Assembly (NCBI RefSeq): GCF_937616625.2
Contig: NC_065571.1
Span: forward strand, 64,501 to 128,500
Direction: 5' to 3'
Source of the DNA: Mercurialis annua
Lineage: Eukaryota > Streptophyta > Magnoliopsida > Malpighiales > Euphorbiaceae
DNA length: 64,000 nucleotides
Shown one piece after another: positions 9,811-20,161 of this stretch. The translations under genes were made by a program, and so were the position numbers. Position 1 is the first letter of the stretch. Every line of letters begins with the position of its first letter. Under the pieces are notes generated by a model. The model saw only the letters and a list, made by a program, of their open reading frames with translations, searched no databases and was not told the DNA's origin.

Positions 9811-11134
9811 AAGAGGAGTACAGTTAGATATTTTCAATATTGATGAGAATTTAGTACAGGATTGGAGGAGGGACATAAAGAAGTACCTTGAGAATCCAAG
9901 TAAAAAGATGCTTTACAAAGTAAGAGTGCGAGCCGTCAACTACGTGCTCATTAAAGACACCTTATACAGAAGGGGATTTGACAACTTACTTCTCAGATGC
10001 CTTGGAACTACAGAGGCACTAGAGGTTATGAAACAAACTCATGAAGGAGTTTGTGGAGCACATCAATCTGGTGTAAAAATGAGATGGCTAATTCAGAGAC
10101 ACGGTTATTTCTGGCCATCCATTCTTAAAGATTGCATAACCTTTGCAAAAGGGTGTCAATCATGCCAGAGGTATGGGAATATACAGAGACTTCCAGCGGC
10201 AGAGTTGAAGTCTTCCATCAAACCATGGCCAATCAGAGGTTGGGCCATAGATTTGATAGGTAAAATATATCCCCCATCTTCTAAAAATCATAGCTTTATT
10301 ATTGTGGCTACTGACTATTTTACCAAATGGGTAGTAGCTCAGCCATTGGTAAAATCAGAACAAAAAGATGTCATAAAATTTATAAAAGAAATTATTATAC
10401 ATCAATTTGGAATTCCACAGTCAATTACTACTGACCAGGGCACTATGTTCACTGGTAAAGAAATGCAAGAATTTGCAACAGATTATGGAAAAAAATTGTT
10501 GACATCTACTCCGTATTATGCTCAGGCAAATGGCCAAGCTGAATCTTCTAATAAAATTATTATCAACATAGTTCAAAAGATGTTGGAAGAAAACCCAAGG
10601 GATTGGCATAGAATTTTGTTAGAGGCACTATGGGCATATCGTACCTCTAGACGAAATGCTACTGGAGTAAGTCCATTTATGCTAACCTATGGTCATGATG
10701 CAGTGTTACCTATGGAGGTGGTCGTGAAATCCTTGAGGGTGGCTAAGCAAAACCATCTGATCCCAAAAGAATATAGTGAAACCATGATGATGGAGCTGGA
10801 AAATTTGGAAGAGGGAAGACTCCAGGCCTTAAACAACATGATCATACAGAAGAAGAAGGTTTCCAGAAGTTATAACAAGAAAGTGCGATTGAAGGCATTT
10901 CAATAAGATGAGCTAGTATGGAAATTAATCCTACCTCCTGGATCTAAAGACAGAGAATTTGGGAAATGGTCTACCAACTAGGAAGGACCATTCTTGGTAC
11001 ACAGAGTAATAAAGGGAAATGCATACTAACTATCGAGTCTAGAAGGGGAACCTCTCAACAAGTTCATTAATGGAAAGTATTTGAAGAAACACACTCCCAC
11101 CATATGGGAGAAGTATAATTTAGAAATGACTTAA
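9773..11134 (+). pseudogene. int: Integrase of the Tat element, C-terminus interrupted
   Basis: Zinc-binding HHCC domain: H..H in THEGVCGAHQSG and C..C in GCQSCQ. The catalytic core has D (AIDLIG, 10250), D (TTDQGT, 10433) and E (GQAESSNK, 10541), with 35 residues between the last two (DD35E). Integrase inserts the cDNA. The open frame ends at TAA 10904, but the same frame continues to TAA 11132 with a recognisable C-terminal chromodomain-proximal region (DELVWK, EGPFLVHRV, LEGEPLNKF). It is broken by three stops: 10904, a TAG near 10979, where the family has a Trp, and a TAA near 11030. All three fit single C-to-T or G-to-A changes. Confidence 0.9.
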
Positions 11135-11890
11135 CGGCTTCTCAGCCAAACATGTACTGTAGATTGCATAATGATTTTTCTTATTATCAGTACATGAGTT
11201 GTAACAGATGGCTTTTAGCCAAATGTATAATCAAAGTCAGAGGTTTGGCTATTTTAGGCTAAACTAGTATTTGTCATTAATGTCTCAGCTGAAAATTGTA
11301 ATTTAATGGCTTTTAGCCATTTTTAGAAATGAAAATGAAGTTGGTCTAAAAACTAATTTGACCACTTAGAAGAGTTTGAAAGATGGTCACCTAATTGAAA
11401 AGACCATTGGCAAATTTGCCATGAACTCTCTAAAACCTTTGGATTTTCTAACTATTTTTGGCTACCTAAAGCTAAAAGTTCAAAGAGGATAAACCAACAA
11501 TAACAAACAGCCACATAATGCAAATGCATGGCTGTAAGTGACATATGTGCTTTGTTCGTGAAACAACACAGTAATGCAATGCATGGCTATACCTGCAAGT
11601 GAACCTTGGTGTGGAACACAGAAAACAAACAAATGGCGACAGAGCCATCTTCACACCAAAACATACATTTGAAGTTTGGAAAGTACCTGTATGGCGTCTA
11701 TGCAATGCATGAACAAGTGAAATATGTGAAAGTGTAGTGTCACAACAAACAGATATTGGCCAAAGGCCGTGTATGAAAATATGTCATCATATAAAAAAAA
11801 GCCAAAGGAGAAGTCCTATTGGTCTAACAAAAGTCACAATCTCTAAAAACAAGCCATCCTAAAAACAGTTCAAAAACAAAAAAAAATTCA
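11135..11890. other. Spacer between convergent pol and antisense gene
   Basis: No coding sequence that I can support. It holds the 3' ends of two convergent units. The palindrome-like GGCTTTTAGCC appears twice (~11211 and ~11309), and TCAGAGGTTTGGCT recurs here. The small open frames on the minus strand have no family resemblance. Confidence 0.6.
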
Positions 11891-13246
11891 TCAAAGAACT
11901 GTTGCTGTAGGAGAAGAGGATGGAGGCATGGAGGTAGAAAGTGAATCCGAGAGAAGCTGCTGCAACTTGACCCACTTGGACTGGCAATCTGTTTTGTCTT
12001 GGCGAGCCTTAGCACAATTCTTGACCCATATGGTCATATCATGCCTTTTTTCTTGGATGATAACATGCAGAGGCTAGAACTGAGAGACAGTCTCTTGATA
12101 CTTCGTAGTTAGAGGCTTGCAAGCCTCTAAGAGTTCCAGTTGCTGGGTCTTTAAGGCGTCAATGGCTTCCTCCAGCTTCTGAATTTCCTTCTCAAATGCT
12201 TCACCCTTAGCTTCAATATCCCGAATCTTCTCGGTCACTTCTCGCTTTTCCGATCCCAAAGACAAGTACAAGGCATTATCTGCCTTGGAGGAATCCAATT
12301 TTGGAAGGTCACTGCACTCAACCTCCACACTAGACCTCCACAAGTTCAGCAAATCAAGAATCTCAGTCTCTACCTCAGAATTAATAATGGAATCTGGAAC
12401 ACGGCGCAAGATGCTGAAAGAAGAAACTAGTTCCTCCTTTTGAGGATCTGTGATGGTAGAAATATGTTGACTCGAAACTTGCTTGACTGCAGAAAGGGCT
12501 TTATGGACATCGCCCGGAAGAGGAACCGAGGAAGCACCAGCCTCGGGGGCAGCCATCTCATCCAAGAAGCTCAAATCCACCAGATCTTCGTCTTCTGTAA
12601 GGATTGAAGAGAGCTTATTGATCTGTGATATAGGTTCCTAAAAAATTGGATTGTGAAGGAGTTAGTTCAATAGCAATGGTTAAAACAAATTTGATTAAAA
12701 GCCATGCATTTACCTCAGAGGTAGTGGCACCTGAAGAACTAGAGGTGGCACTTGAAGAAGCCATGGCAGCACCTGAAGAATTCGAGACAGAAGCTGCAAT
12801 ACTTTGATACTCTACAACAGTTTCAGCAACTTCACCATCTCCACCATCATTGGCAACTTCTGTGTCAATGCCTTTGATTTCTTCTTCCTTGTCATATGCA
12901 GCATCTGCATCAGCAAAAAACCACATCTAAGTAGATGGATCATGGAAAGGAAAAAGAGACATGAGAAAATTAAAATTACCAAAAAACAGTTGCCGTATAG
13001 AAGAAGATGGAGAGGATGGTGTGTCATCATCATCTAAAATTACAGTATCAGGATCAAGCATTGGACCATCAACCTTCCTAACCGGCTTTACCACTCTACC
13101 GGAACGCCTAGGTCATGTCATCTTTTCAGAAGATTCATCATCATCAGAAGATTTTTCAGAAGATTTCTCAGAAGATTCGGTGGACTCTGAAAATGAATCA
13201 TTTCTCTTCCTCTTAGCCTTTTCCTTAGACTTCTCAGGGGTTGAGG
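11891..13246 (-). pseudogene. Antisense PMD gene, exons 7-9 (acidic linker and coiled coil)
   Basis: Exon 7 begins STPEKSKEKAKRKRNDSFS and goes through a Ser/Glu/Asp-rich run to a TGA (13115) where CGA would give a basic motif, RPRRSGRVVKPVRK. Exon 8 is acidic, then Ser/Ala-rich. Exon 9 encodes LVDLSFLDEMAAPEAG and a heptad-rich coiled coil (EKIRDIEAKGEAFEKEIQKL) to a TAG at 12076. The same frame runs on for 61 codons (QEKRHDMTIWVKNCAKARQ) to TGA 11893-11891, so the TAG looks premature. A coiled coil after a PMD suggests oligomerisation, which is inference. Confidence 0.75.
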
Positions 13247-13308
13247 CTGCAAAGATGTAAAATTAGACATGGAAACAAAATGATGAAGTGCAGAATTAAG
13301 ATTATTAC

Positions 13309-14627
13309 CTGCAGGCATAGACCGGATCAATTGGAACTGCTCCGTCCACCAAGAAGCAAAGTCATGTGGAGTGGACAAATTCTCTACTAAAGGACAGTGA
13401 TAGTGAACATGCATATTTGAGAGTTGTTCCACAACACTCTTAGTCCACTCAGTCACAGTAGCATAAGAGACCAAGAAAGGATGGATCTGGGCAAGAGCAA
13501 TCCCAAACTGTCTACTCCAAAGACTACTCATATATATCTTCCACACAAGATGTTGGCTAGAAGAGCGAGTAGAAAAAGCCTGGGATCCTCCAACAAACAA
13601 CACTCTAGAAGTGGTGAAAGCACAAAGAAGCTTTCTCTTAACCAGGAGAAAAGCACTGGGATGACCAGAAAAGATAGCCATCCAAAGAGGCATATGAAAA
13701 GGAAGGTCAAAAACTGAGAAGGCAGATGCCTCTCTAGTAGTCAAAGATCCTAAAAAGTCATAAACCGCACCATCCTCAAAACAACACTTTGCCTCCAGAA
13801 GATCTGCAATGGTAATACGAAGAGGACCTGGTACTTTACCCCTAAGCTCAGGAAAGTAAGAAAAGATCCACAGTTGTAGCAACCACATATGACCTCCTAA
13901 TCTGGCTAAGGGCTTGTTGGTGACACACTGTTGAAGAGCATGATAAAGAGCACCTAGAAATACAGACCCTAAGGCCACAAAAGTCCTATTAGCCAATTTA
14001 CTTGCCAACCTCAGAGATTCCTTGGTAGGAGTGGCAGAAGGGGTACATAGAATGAACTTGCAGATGAGAACCCATAAAAACTCTGTGTGTTCTTCCAAAC
14101 AAGGGCTCTCCATTCTTCTACACCACTTCTCAATGCATGCCTTGTAGCTCTTATAGTCCGGACAAGAGAACAGCTGTTTATTGTCTACCTCAAATAAACA
14201 AGGAGCATCAAAACCAATAACCGGAAGTCCAGTAAGCATAAAGACATCCTTCAGAGTAACAGACATGGGACCACAAGGGAAAAGAAAGGAATTGGCAGAG
14301 GAACTCCAATATCGAAGAAATGACCTGCACATACCGGGATGGAAGTCAAAAGTTTGTTCACTCATTCTTATGAGTTGAAGCAACCCAAGCCTTTCCCAAT
14401 CTCTTTCAAAACAAAGTCGCAAGCGGGCTATCCACAATGTCCATCCCGTCGTTAGCCGCGGCCATGACTTATTCCCAACTAAAGAATCTGTAGTGTCTTT
14501 AGCTTCATAATTCAGTAATAATGAGTCTGTCTTCTGCACCGGGAATGGAGGATCTTCTGGAACACTTTTGTTGCCAATCCCTCGTATAATAAGACCGTTC
14601 TTGGAGGTAGGCACCAAGGAAGTATTC
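13309..14627 (-). CDS. Antisense PMD gene, exon 6 encoding the plant mobile domain
   Basis: 1319 nt without a stop. The acceptor is ATTACTGCAG|G and the donor CTGCAG|GTAATA. PMD hallmarks: FERDWERLGLLQLI, then FLFPCGPMSVTLKDVFMLTG (family consensus: PCGEMTITLQDV..LLGLP) and GLPVIGFD. The domain runs to about MPAAS. It matches the family called aminotransferase-like plant mobile domain, which has no shown aminotransferase activity. Unlike gag-pol, this exon, the largest of the gene, has no stop, which may suggest it stayed intact longer or lost fewer CpG/CHG sites. Confidence 0.85.
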
Positions 14628-14979
14628 CTGCAGTAATATTTGGTCAAAATCAACATAAGCTTATGATGCAACATTTCTTTTAAAAAAAAAAATCGTTGCA
14701 AAGACTTACTGAAAGAGAATGTAAGGAGGAAAAGGAGCAAGAAGATCCTGATCCAAAATCTGTGAATGGAAATCCTGGAGGAAACAAATTTTGGTCAACT
14801 CAAAATATGACTTTTAAAAGAAAAAGGTCACATGAAATACCTTCTCAATGATTTGCTTTCGGTTGGGGAATGCCGCAAGTTGAGGAGAAATCGGAATGAT
14901 TAAAGCTCGAGATCCTGTAAGTACAAGGTTTAACCTCTAGAATGTAAAATATGCAAACATCTGAAATTGGCTAATTTGA

Positions 14980-15500
14980 GCAAGTAATTGGTTTTTATTA
15001 ATCTCAGCCAAGTGCATAGCCAATTTGAATAGTAAAAATGGTTAAAAGAACCGAATAAACTTGTGCAAGCTAGATAATGAGTTTAGGCCTAAAATACCAA
15101 ACGGTCTTAAAGTACATTTTGGCATGGTTATCTAAGGGTTTTGTGATGTATACAGGCTAAAAATTCTAGCTGAACTCATAAAATAAAAAAGGACAAAAAA
15201 TATATGCACAATATTCAGGTATCTTGAACTATTTACAAAAGATTTGCATAAAAAACATTTCAACAAACCAATTGCATAGCCAAGGTAAATTTTAAAATAG
15301 TTAATGGGAACCGAATGTGATTTGTGAAAGCTAAGTAATAAATTTAGGCCTAGACGACAAATGGCCTTAAAATTACACTTAGCCCAACTATTTAAAGGTT
15401 TTGTGATGTATACAGGCTAAAAATTCTAGCTAATCTCACAAAATAAAAAAAAAGAGAAGAAAATTCGGTACAATTTCTAATCTCATATTGGATACCATAA
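14980..15500. repeat. Direct duplication, ~260 bp, in antisense intron 3
   Basis: Two diverged copies, ~260 bp apart. The shared landmarks are GCATAGCCAA (15013 and 15274) and GGTTTTGTGATGTATACAGG (15137 and 15397), with the following AAAAATTCTAGCT. It makes intron 3 (676 bp) the longest of the gene. No coding content. Confidence 0.75.
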
Positions 15501-16139
15501 ACTATTTACAAAATACCTACACATAAAACATTACAACCAACCAATCCACAAAACAAACATAAATAATAAGTAAAATAGAAGTTTACTTACCTACACCTAT
15601 TAAAGGAGTGGAATTGGTTTTCATGGCGAAAGAGTTAAAAGTTGGCTTACTTGCCGCAAACTCAGAAAAATTGGCATTCTTGAAAGCAAGAGAACCTGTT
15701 AAAGATAGCAAACAATTCAGCGAAACTGAAAATGAGACATAATATTGCTAAAGGATTTTGGAGTTCAGTTTTTACCTGTAGACTGAAACAGGCCTTTTTG
15801 CAAAGAATTGTTTGCCAAAGGAGTCACAAACACCGTATTCGGAATAGAAGCCGAATTGAGTCCAAAAGGGGTAGCTACTGTTATATAAAAAATGGACTTG
15901 TCAAATGCCAGAGGAAATTCTAAAATTGAATACTACGTCAAAACCTACTTGGCACTATTGTTGAAATAAAATCCAGGAAAACAAATCCTAGGTGCTGATT
16001 TCATTAAATAGGTGAAAAACACATAATCACCTAAAATTTTGTAATTCCCATTTATTAAATATTTCATTTAATAAATTAATTAATTAACAACTAATTAATT
16101 AGAAAACAAAAAAAAGGGAAGAGGGAAAGATTCACTTAC

Positions 16140-16768
16140 CTGCTGCCGGTATCGCAGCTGCCGGCAGGGTCACGACGGAGGTTGAAAGAGACGGGTTGCC
16201 GCCGGAAACATCCGTTGCCGTTGTTGGCAAAAGAGATCTCACGTCCGCTGTTGTTGTCAATAAAGAGCTGGACATCAGCTGGGCAGAAACGCCTGCCGTG
16301 GTGGTTGGATCCGCCAGGTCGCTGACAAGCCGCTGGTGGCTGGGCCGAACGCCGCTGCTGCTAGGAGCTGGAGAAACCGCTGCTGCCGGCAAGAGGAAAG
16401 AAGATGCCGGAGCTGCTGGTGAAGCCAACGGCGAAAGAAAAGCTGCCGTAAATGGAGAGGAGCTGATCGCCGGCGATGTGGTGTTGGAGGCCGACGGTGG
16501 TTCTTCTCCCTCTAGGAATTTTGATATTTGTGGGGGCTTAGTAGTTTTTTTTATTAAAAGAAAAATTGGATTTAATTTTCCAATTAGGGTTTTGCTCTAA
16601 GACTTTTTGGGAAGAAGGAGATTGCAAATTGTTTTGATTTTTTAAAATCTCTTCACTGTCTGCACTTTGGGCTATGCTTGAAATTTTTAAATTCCAATCA
16701 CCTAAAGGATTTTCTCCCTTCCAAAAATCCTTATCAAATTGAGAAAATAAAACCTTAGGTTTAACCAT
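16140..16768 (-). pseudogene. Antisense PMD gene, exon 1 (low-complexity N-terminus)
   Basis: Starts at the ATG 16768-16766 (MVKPKVLFSQFDKDFWK), 87 bp inside the 3' LTR. The frame runs to an eight-A tract (T8 on the plus strand, 16545-16552). With one A fewer it continues KPPQISKFLEGEEPPSAS and then a Ser/Pro/Ala/Thr-rich region, probably disordered. The donor is an excellent plant site (GCAG|GTAAGT at 16140/16139). The GC-rich, CCGGC-repeat composition of 16140-16500 differs sharply from the surrounding AT-rich element DNA. Confidence 0.75.
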
Positions 16769-16840
16769 GATAAAAGCTAAATTTTTAAATTTTGGCTAAA
16801 AGAATTTTTATAAATGGCTTTATTTTTAAAAAAAGCCAAT

Positions 16841-16854
16841 TATATAGGGGGCAT
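16841..16854. promoter_or_regulatory. Polypurine tract and opposite-strand TATA candidate
   Basis: TATATAGGGGGCAT ends directly at the 3' LTR (TGTTTGCACC at 16855), where plus-strand priming is expected; AGGGGG (16846-16851) is the purine run. Read on the minus strand the same bases give CCCCCTATATAATTGGC, a TATA-like site ~75 bp upstream of the antisense ATG. The promoter role is inference. Confidence 0.55.
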
Positions 16855-17901
16855 TGTTTGCACCAAAATTGAAAATATGGCCAAAAGGCCATAAAAGCCC
16901 ATATTCTTTTAAAATAATAGAAAAGCTACGTGGATAATTTCAAAGGTTGATTTCAGAAGATTTGACCTTTGACAGAAGATTAATTCATTTGACCTTGACA
17001 GAGGTGAATTTCAGAGGTCTGACTATTAATCTAAGGTTTGACCAATTCGACCTTTAATTTCAGAGGTTTGACCGTTAATTTCAGAGGTTTGACCAATTCG
17101 ACCTTTAATTTCAGAGGTTTGACCGTGAATTTCAGAGGTTTGACCAATTTGACCTTTGACAGAAGATTAACTTCAGAAGTTAATTACAGAGGTTTGACTA
17201 CGAATTTCAGAGGTTTGACCAATTTGACCTTTGACAGAGGTTTGACTATGAATTTCAGAGGTTTGACCAATTTGACCTTTGACAGAAGATCAATTTCAAA
17301 AGTTAAAATTACATATGAATTTCAGAGGTTTTAACCACCAGAAGATAATTTCAGAGATTAAATTTTGAAGGTCCAAGCAACACAACTTCAGAAGTTTAAA
17401 ACATTAAATCCAAAGGTTCGAAGTCCACAATTGATGTCCAAGATTAAAAGCCCAGAAGCCACGGAAGTTAAAAGCCCAGAAGCCAGAAACCCACGTGTTC
17501 TTTCTAGAAGCAAGGCAGTTCTGAAAGTGGAAGGCATCGTGGTGGAGATAGTGGGCAGTTGAAGAGTAAAACTCAAGCAATGGTTTTCAAAGGCCTATAA
17601 ATAAGAAGGAAGCAGAACAATTTTGGCCCCCGATCAAATCCAACAAAAACCAGCCCAAAGGCAAAAACTCACAAACACTCTGTATTCTCAATTTTCAATC
17701 AGTAAAGAACTTTACGATTGAATTTCTTTGTTTTCATTCAAGTTCTCAGCATTACTTTTTTGGAGTACTTGTAATAAGGTTAACCAAACCCCAATCGCTT
17801 TTTCAGAAGTTAAGTTTACATTTTGGAATCTACTTCCTGGCACGCCCGCATTCACACACTTGTTGTTACGGTTTTCACAAAAACGCAAAACGCCAATAAC
17901 A
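16855..17901 (+). repeat. 3' LTR of the Tat element
   Basis: 1047 bp, TG...CA (TGTTTGCACC to CGCCAATAACA). It has the W-box array (16959-17298), a TATA box (17596-17603) and the ~72 bp lost from the 5' LTR (ending ...AAGAACTTTAC). It is the better guide to the original LTR. Confidence 0.93.
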
Positions 17902-18818
17902 TTCACACACTCAACCAATTCATGTTATTTGTTTGACGCGTTTTGACAGCTGTTTGGCACGTTTTTTTTGCTTTTTTTTGCTATTTGAGTAAGACATGTG
18001 TCTCTTATCTAGTGGATAGGTCTAAAATGTAAACTTTTTAAGTTTTTAGGTGCTAGTGTAATAAATGAGTTTAGCTAGTATTTTTGTAAATTTTATTAAT
18101 TTTTTGTATAGTTTTGTAATCTTCTCGTCGATTTACATCATCTAAGCATAGCTAAACGGGGTTTTAAGAGGTTAGACGGCCCAAACAATATAACCATGAA
18201 AACAATACCATAATACATAAACATAACTTTTATTGTCTTTATGAAAATGATAATGTTATTTATTTATTAATAATTTTATTATTAAAATGCAAGCGATATA
18301 GGTATCTAATTTTTTTTTTGAAAAAAAGTGAAATTTTATTTTTTTGAAAATATATTAAAAAATAGCCGTTTTATGGTCAATAACATATCATAAAGATAAA
18401 AATAAATTCATATGCACTTAGATTTTACCATCATATTTCTAAAAATAAAAATAACAGTGAGCAATAATACACTTATCTATAGAAAATAGAATGTCAAACT
18501 ATATTGATAAATCTAAAATTTACGTTCAGCATTGTTAGTAATAAGAAAAATGAATGAAAATATTCATTTAAAATAATTTTGCAAAAACAATTTTCATATA
18601 TCAAATAATAACTTTTAAAAAATCAGACATTTTTTTTTAATTATGGGAGCGGTTCAAACTATTAATATTTTATAAGAATAAATATTTTATTAACAAAAAT
18701 GTTTAAATACAATTTGATCAAAAATCAAAATACATTTGAAAGTATAAAACAAAGTTCAATTAAATAATGAATTTTTTTTTAAAATTCTTTAATTGCGTCG
18801 ATAGAGATTTTTAATTGT
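17902..18818. other. AT-rich spacer
   Basis: No gene or recognisable repeat. The first ~80 bp (GACGCGTTTTGACAGCTGTTTGGCACG) are less AT-rich than the rest. Satellite sequence is not present on this side of the Tat element. Confidence 0.6.
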
Positions 18819-18825
18819 ATAATCT

Positions 18826-19330
18826 AGGGTTAAGTGTAAATTCATACACCAACTTTGACCTAATTTGTAATTACAATATAAATTTTTAAATTTGACAATG
18901 TCGGTAATGAACTTTGTACTTTTGGCAAATCGATACACCGATATTTTTCCGATACATTTTTGCTGAGTTGAAAGTCGGGATTGCCAACGTAGGCTGACTA
19001 GTTGGAAAATAAACGGTGTTTCGATTTGCCAAAAAATAAAAGTTGATGACCGTTTTTGCCAAAATTTTAAAGTTAGTGTTGTAATTGTAAATTACACTAA
19101 AATTTGTGATTTCATTTGCAAACGTGCCAAATTATGTGGCAAATACTGAAATCTATTGTGTCAGTATACATGTTTTTTCCGGCTACCAATTCAGCAAAAT
19201 TGTCCAGAAAATAATCGGTCTATCGATTTGCCAAAAGTGCAAAGTTCATTACCAATATTGCCAAGTTTTTAAATTTATGTTTTAATTGTAAATTAGGTCA
19301 AAGTTGGTGTATGAATTTGCATTTAACCCT
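18826..19330. mobile_element. MITE, 505 bp, long terminal inverted repeats
   Basis: Inverted ends begin AGGGTTAAGTGTAAATTC at 18826 and end AAATTCATAC...TTAACCCT at 19330. The inverted repeat extends ~130 bp each side (ATACACCAACTTTGACCTAA, CTTTTGGCAAATCGATA). It is flanked by ATAATCT on both sides (18819-18825 and 19331-19337), a 7-bp exact duplication. No coding sequence. The superfamily is unsure. Confidence 0.85.
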
Positions 19331-19337
19331 ATAATCT

Positions 19338-19730
19338 AAAAATATGTTTATCCCATTCGATAATTTTTTTAACTACAAACCGACTATTAAATATTTTAAT
19401 GAGTCTGATTGAGAGAATATTAAAATGAGTCTGATTGAGAGAATATTAAAATAAATTTTTCATGAATAACAGTTCAGAACTTAGCTCTACCAATATATCT
19501 AGAAATAAAATAGTAGAGTTAACGGAGAAACAAATAACATTCATAAAAAATTTAGCAATTTTATAAAGAAAAACAAAATTTGTATTTATTGAATAAAAAT
19601 ACTTAATAGTATTAGTCTAAATAAAAAAATTAGTGTATCGCGGATCAATAAAAGGATTAATGGTGCTATTAAAGAGATTTTGTTAAAAAAATCAATATAA
19701 ACACAACCTCTTGTTCTTGGTACCATCAGT
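19338..19730. other. AT-rich spacer
   Basis: Nothing recognisable apart from a short duplicated piece at ~19400-19450 (AATGAGTCTGATTGAGAGAA twice). Confidence 0.5.
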
Positions 19731-20161
19731 AAAAAAAATCTATACAGCCTCTTGCTCTGTAAAGCCAACTTGGAAGAATGTAGTGCTATTAACCTACGGC
19801 AAGGCATCTGGTCAGCTTATTAATTTTGACAAATCAACCTTGTCTTTTGGTAAATGTACGCCAGGATACAGTTGTGAATGAGATTAAGAACTTTCTCCAA
19901 ATCCTTGTGGTTTAGTGCCACGAGAAGTACCTCAGCTTGCCCTCCACTGCGGGCAAAAACAAGACTGAAAGCTTCAAAATCTATCAAAGAGAAAGTCTAC
20001 CAGAAGCTTCAAATGTGGAAAGATAAATTGTTTTCCTGTGGAAGCAAGGAAATTCTGATAAAAGGGTGGTTCAATCTATGCCCGCCTACTTTATGAACTG
20101 TTTTAGACTGCCCAAATCTCTCATTGCTGAACTGGAAAGAATTTGTGCTAGGTTTTGGTGG
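19731..20161 (+). pseudogene. LINE RT C-terminal fragment
   Basis: TYGKASGQLINFDKSTLSFG is the L1 RT motif near the end of the polymerase domain. It is followed, in shifting frames, by WKDKLFSCGSKEILIKG and MNCFRLPKSLIAELERICAR, ending FWW at the first insertion. At least two frameshifts. Confidence 0.85.

Larger units (their letters stand above)
11891..16768 (-). pseudogene. Antisense nine-exon plant mobile domain (PMD) gene
   Basis: A spliced gene on the strand opposite gag-pol. Exons: 16768-16140, 15877-15776, 15695-15591, 14914-14841, 14774-14710, 14627-13309, 13246-12980, 12904-12714, 12637-11891. All eight introns are GT...AG (262, 80, 676, 66, 82, 62, 75 and 76 bp). Phases 1,1,1,0,2,1,1,0 match at every junction, and the total, less one extra A in exon 1, is 3498 nt (~1165 aa). 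Order: Ser/Pro/Ala-rich N-terminus, PMD (exon 6), acidic Ser-rich and basic linker, coiled coil. PMD proteins in plants include the silencing factors MAIL1 and MAIN, and PMDs also occur in transposons. Damage: +1 A in the T8 run at 16545-16552, TGA at 13115-13113 and TAG at 12076-12074. Function in the element is unknown. Confidence 0.85.
2951..17901 (+). mobile_element. Ty3/gypsy Tat-lineage LTR retrotransposon, ~15 kb, decayed
   Basis: Two long direct LTRs (2951-3925 and 16855-17901) bound an internal region with gag, protease, RT, RNaseH, a second RNaseH and integrase in Ty3 order, then ~5.7 kb holding an antisense gene. The second, archaeal-type RNaseH after the RT-linked one, and the IDNGSA protease motif, are features of the Tat clade. 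The two LTRs differ by about twenty substitutions by eye plus a ~72-bp deletion and two small indels, so the insertion is old but recognisable. No target site duplication is visible: the left flank is ...TAAATG and the right flank TTCAC.... Several stops and frameshifts make it non-autonomous now. Confidence 0.93.

Noticed and set aside
13424..13717. Plus-strand 97-residue frame opposite the PMD exon
   Set aside because: Shadow of the antisense PMD coding sequence.
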